Assembly: GCA_965230755.1 (NCBI GenBank)
Contig: CBDDLT010000024.1
Coordinates: 1 to 64,000 of the forward strand
Direction of reading: 5' to 3'
From: DATFJT01 sp965230755
GTDB taxonomy: Bacteria > Bacteroidota > Bacteroidia > Chitinophagales > Saprospiraceae
DNA: 64,000 nucleotides
The translations under genes were made by a program, and so were the position numbers. Positions within the stretch are counted from its first letter, which is position 1, and each line of letters starts with the position of its first letter. The notes under the pieces are model-generated. The model made no database searches. It saw only the letters and a list, made by a program, of their open reading frames with translations, and was not told the DNA's origin. Positions 63,648 to 64,000 of the stretch are shown here, one piece after another.

Positions 63648-63651
63648 AGTA

Positions 63652-64000
63652 ATGGGCTTTCAACTCGAATCAGAATATAAACCTACCGGGGATCAACCAC
63701 AAGCAATAGAGCAGTTGGTACAGGGAGTATTGAACAATGATCCTTCTCAAGTTTTACTCGGTGTAACTGGGTCTGGGAAAACATTTACCATGGCCAATGT
63801 TATCCAAGAGCTTAATCGCCCAACTCTAATACTGACCCATAATAAAACGCTGACTGCACAGCTATATGGAGAGTTCAAAGAGTTCTTTCCCAATAATGCT
63901 GTAGAGTATTTTGTGTCCTATTATGATTACTATCAACCGGAAGCGTATATAACCAGCTCTGATGTTTACATAGAAAAGGACCTACAGATCAATGCGGAGG
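63652..64000 (+). CDS. uvrB: UvrABC excinuclease subunit B, 3'-truncated by window edge
   Basis: This is the helicase-like damage-verifying subunit of nucleotide excision repair, which loads UvrC onto damaged DNA. The visible 116 residues begin MGFQLESEYKPTGDQPQAIEQL. The Walker A motif GVTGSGKT is at about 42-49. LTHNKTLTAQLYGEFKEFFP and YFVSYYDYYQPEAYI (the start of the beta-hairpin region) follow, all canonical for UvrB. The remaining about 550 residues lie past the window. It is an independent gene after the cyclase; the same window carries uvrC at 3720, so both NER genes flank the T9SS-rich region. Confidence 0.95.
   Translation, partial: MGFQLESEYKPTGDQPQAIEQLVQGVLNNDPSQVLLGVTGSGKTFTMANVIQELNRPTLILTHNKTLTAQLYGEFKEFFPNNAVEYFVSYYDYYQPEAYITSSDVYIEKDLQINAE

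Overview
The window looks like a chromosomal segment of a free-living Bacteroidota bacterium, most like the Saprospiria/Cytophagia side of the phylum (inference). The evidence is the many secreted proteins with type IX secretion (T9SS) C-terminal sorting domains of type A and type B, SprB-like repeats, a propeller-type hybrid sensor kinase with a LytTR regulator, ECF sigma factors paired with single-pass membrane partners, and AT-rich leaders with few Shine-Dalgarno sites. No tRNA, rRNA, CRISPR array or prophage was seen.

Layout. 1-972: right end of an IS3-type insertion sequence. 1091-3587: a small T9SS protein and a secreted SASA-type esterase. 3720-6518: uvrC and an orphan OmpR-type response regulator. 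6707-19764 (minus strand): a 2793-residue T9SS adhesin-like protein, a LytTR regulator, a propeller histidine kinase and a metallo-beta-lactamase-fold hydrolase. 19823-23320: a TolB-propeller/Omp85-like barrel protein. 23816-31811 (minus strand): an ECF sigma factor, a membrane-anchor/outer-membrane-barrel fusion and three paralogous lipoproteins. 32011-61725 (plus strand): two copies of one four-gene regulatory operon, each followed by secreted T9SS proteins. 61914-63566: a TPR/coiled-coil adenylate cyclase. 63652-end: start of uvrB.

The most interesting part is 32011-61725. Twice, in the same order and with nearly the same junctions, the sequence shows: ECF-type sigma factor; single-TM protein with a short cytoplasmic N-terminus and TPR-like exterior (probable anti-sigma); secreted DUF11-like protein with T9SS tail; TPR-CHAT caspase-like protease with signal sequence and C-terminal TM. 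Secreted cargo genes follow each operon. A bipartite element, GTCAC(G/A)-N15/16-GAAT, lies directly in front of both sigma genes and in front of three cargo genes (37560, 40383, 57105). In the three cargo leaders it is followed by the palindrome AGACTAGTC and a stem-loop. My working model (inference) is an envelope-sensing regulon in which the CHAT protease acts on the membrane partner, frees the sigma factor and switches on surface proteins. It recalls the TPR-CHAT/sigma-inhibitor logic of type III-E CRISPR Craspase, but there are no Cas genes here and the protease is predicted to be outside the cytoplasm.
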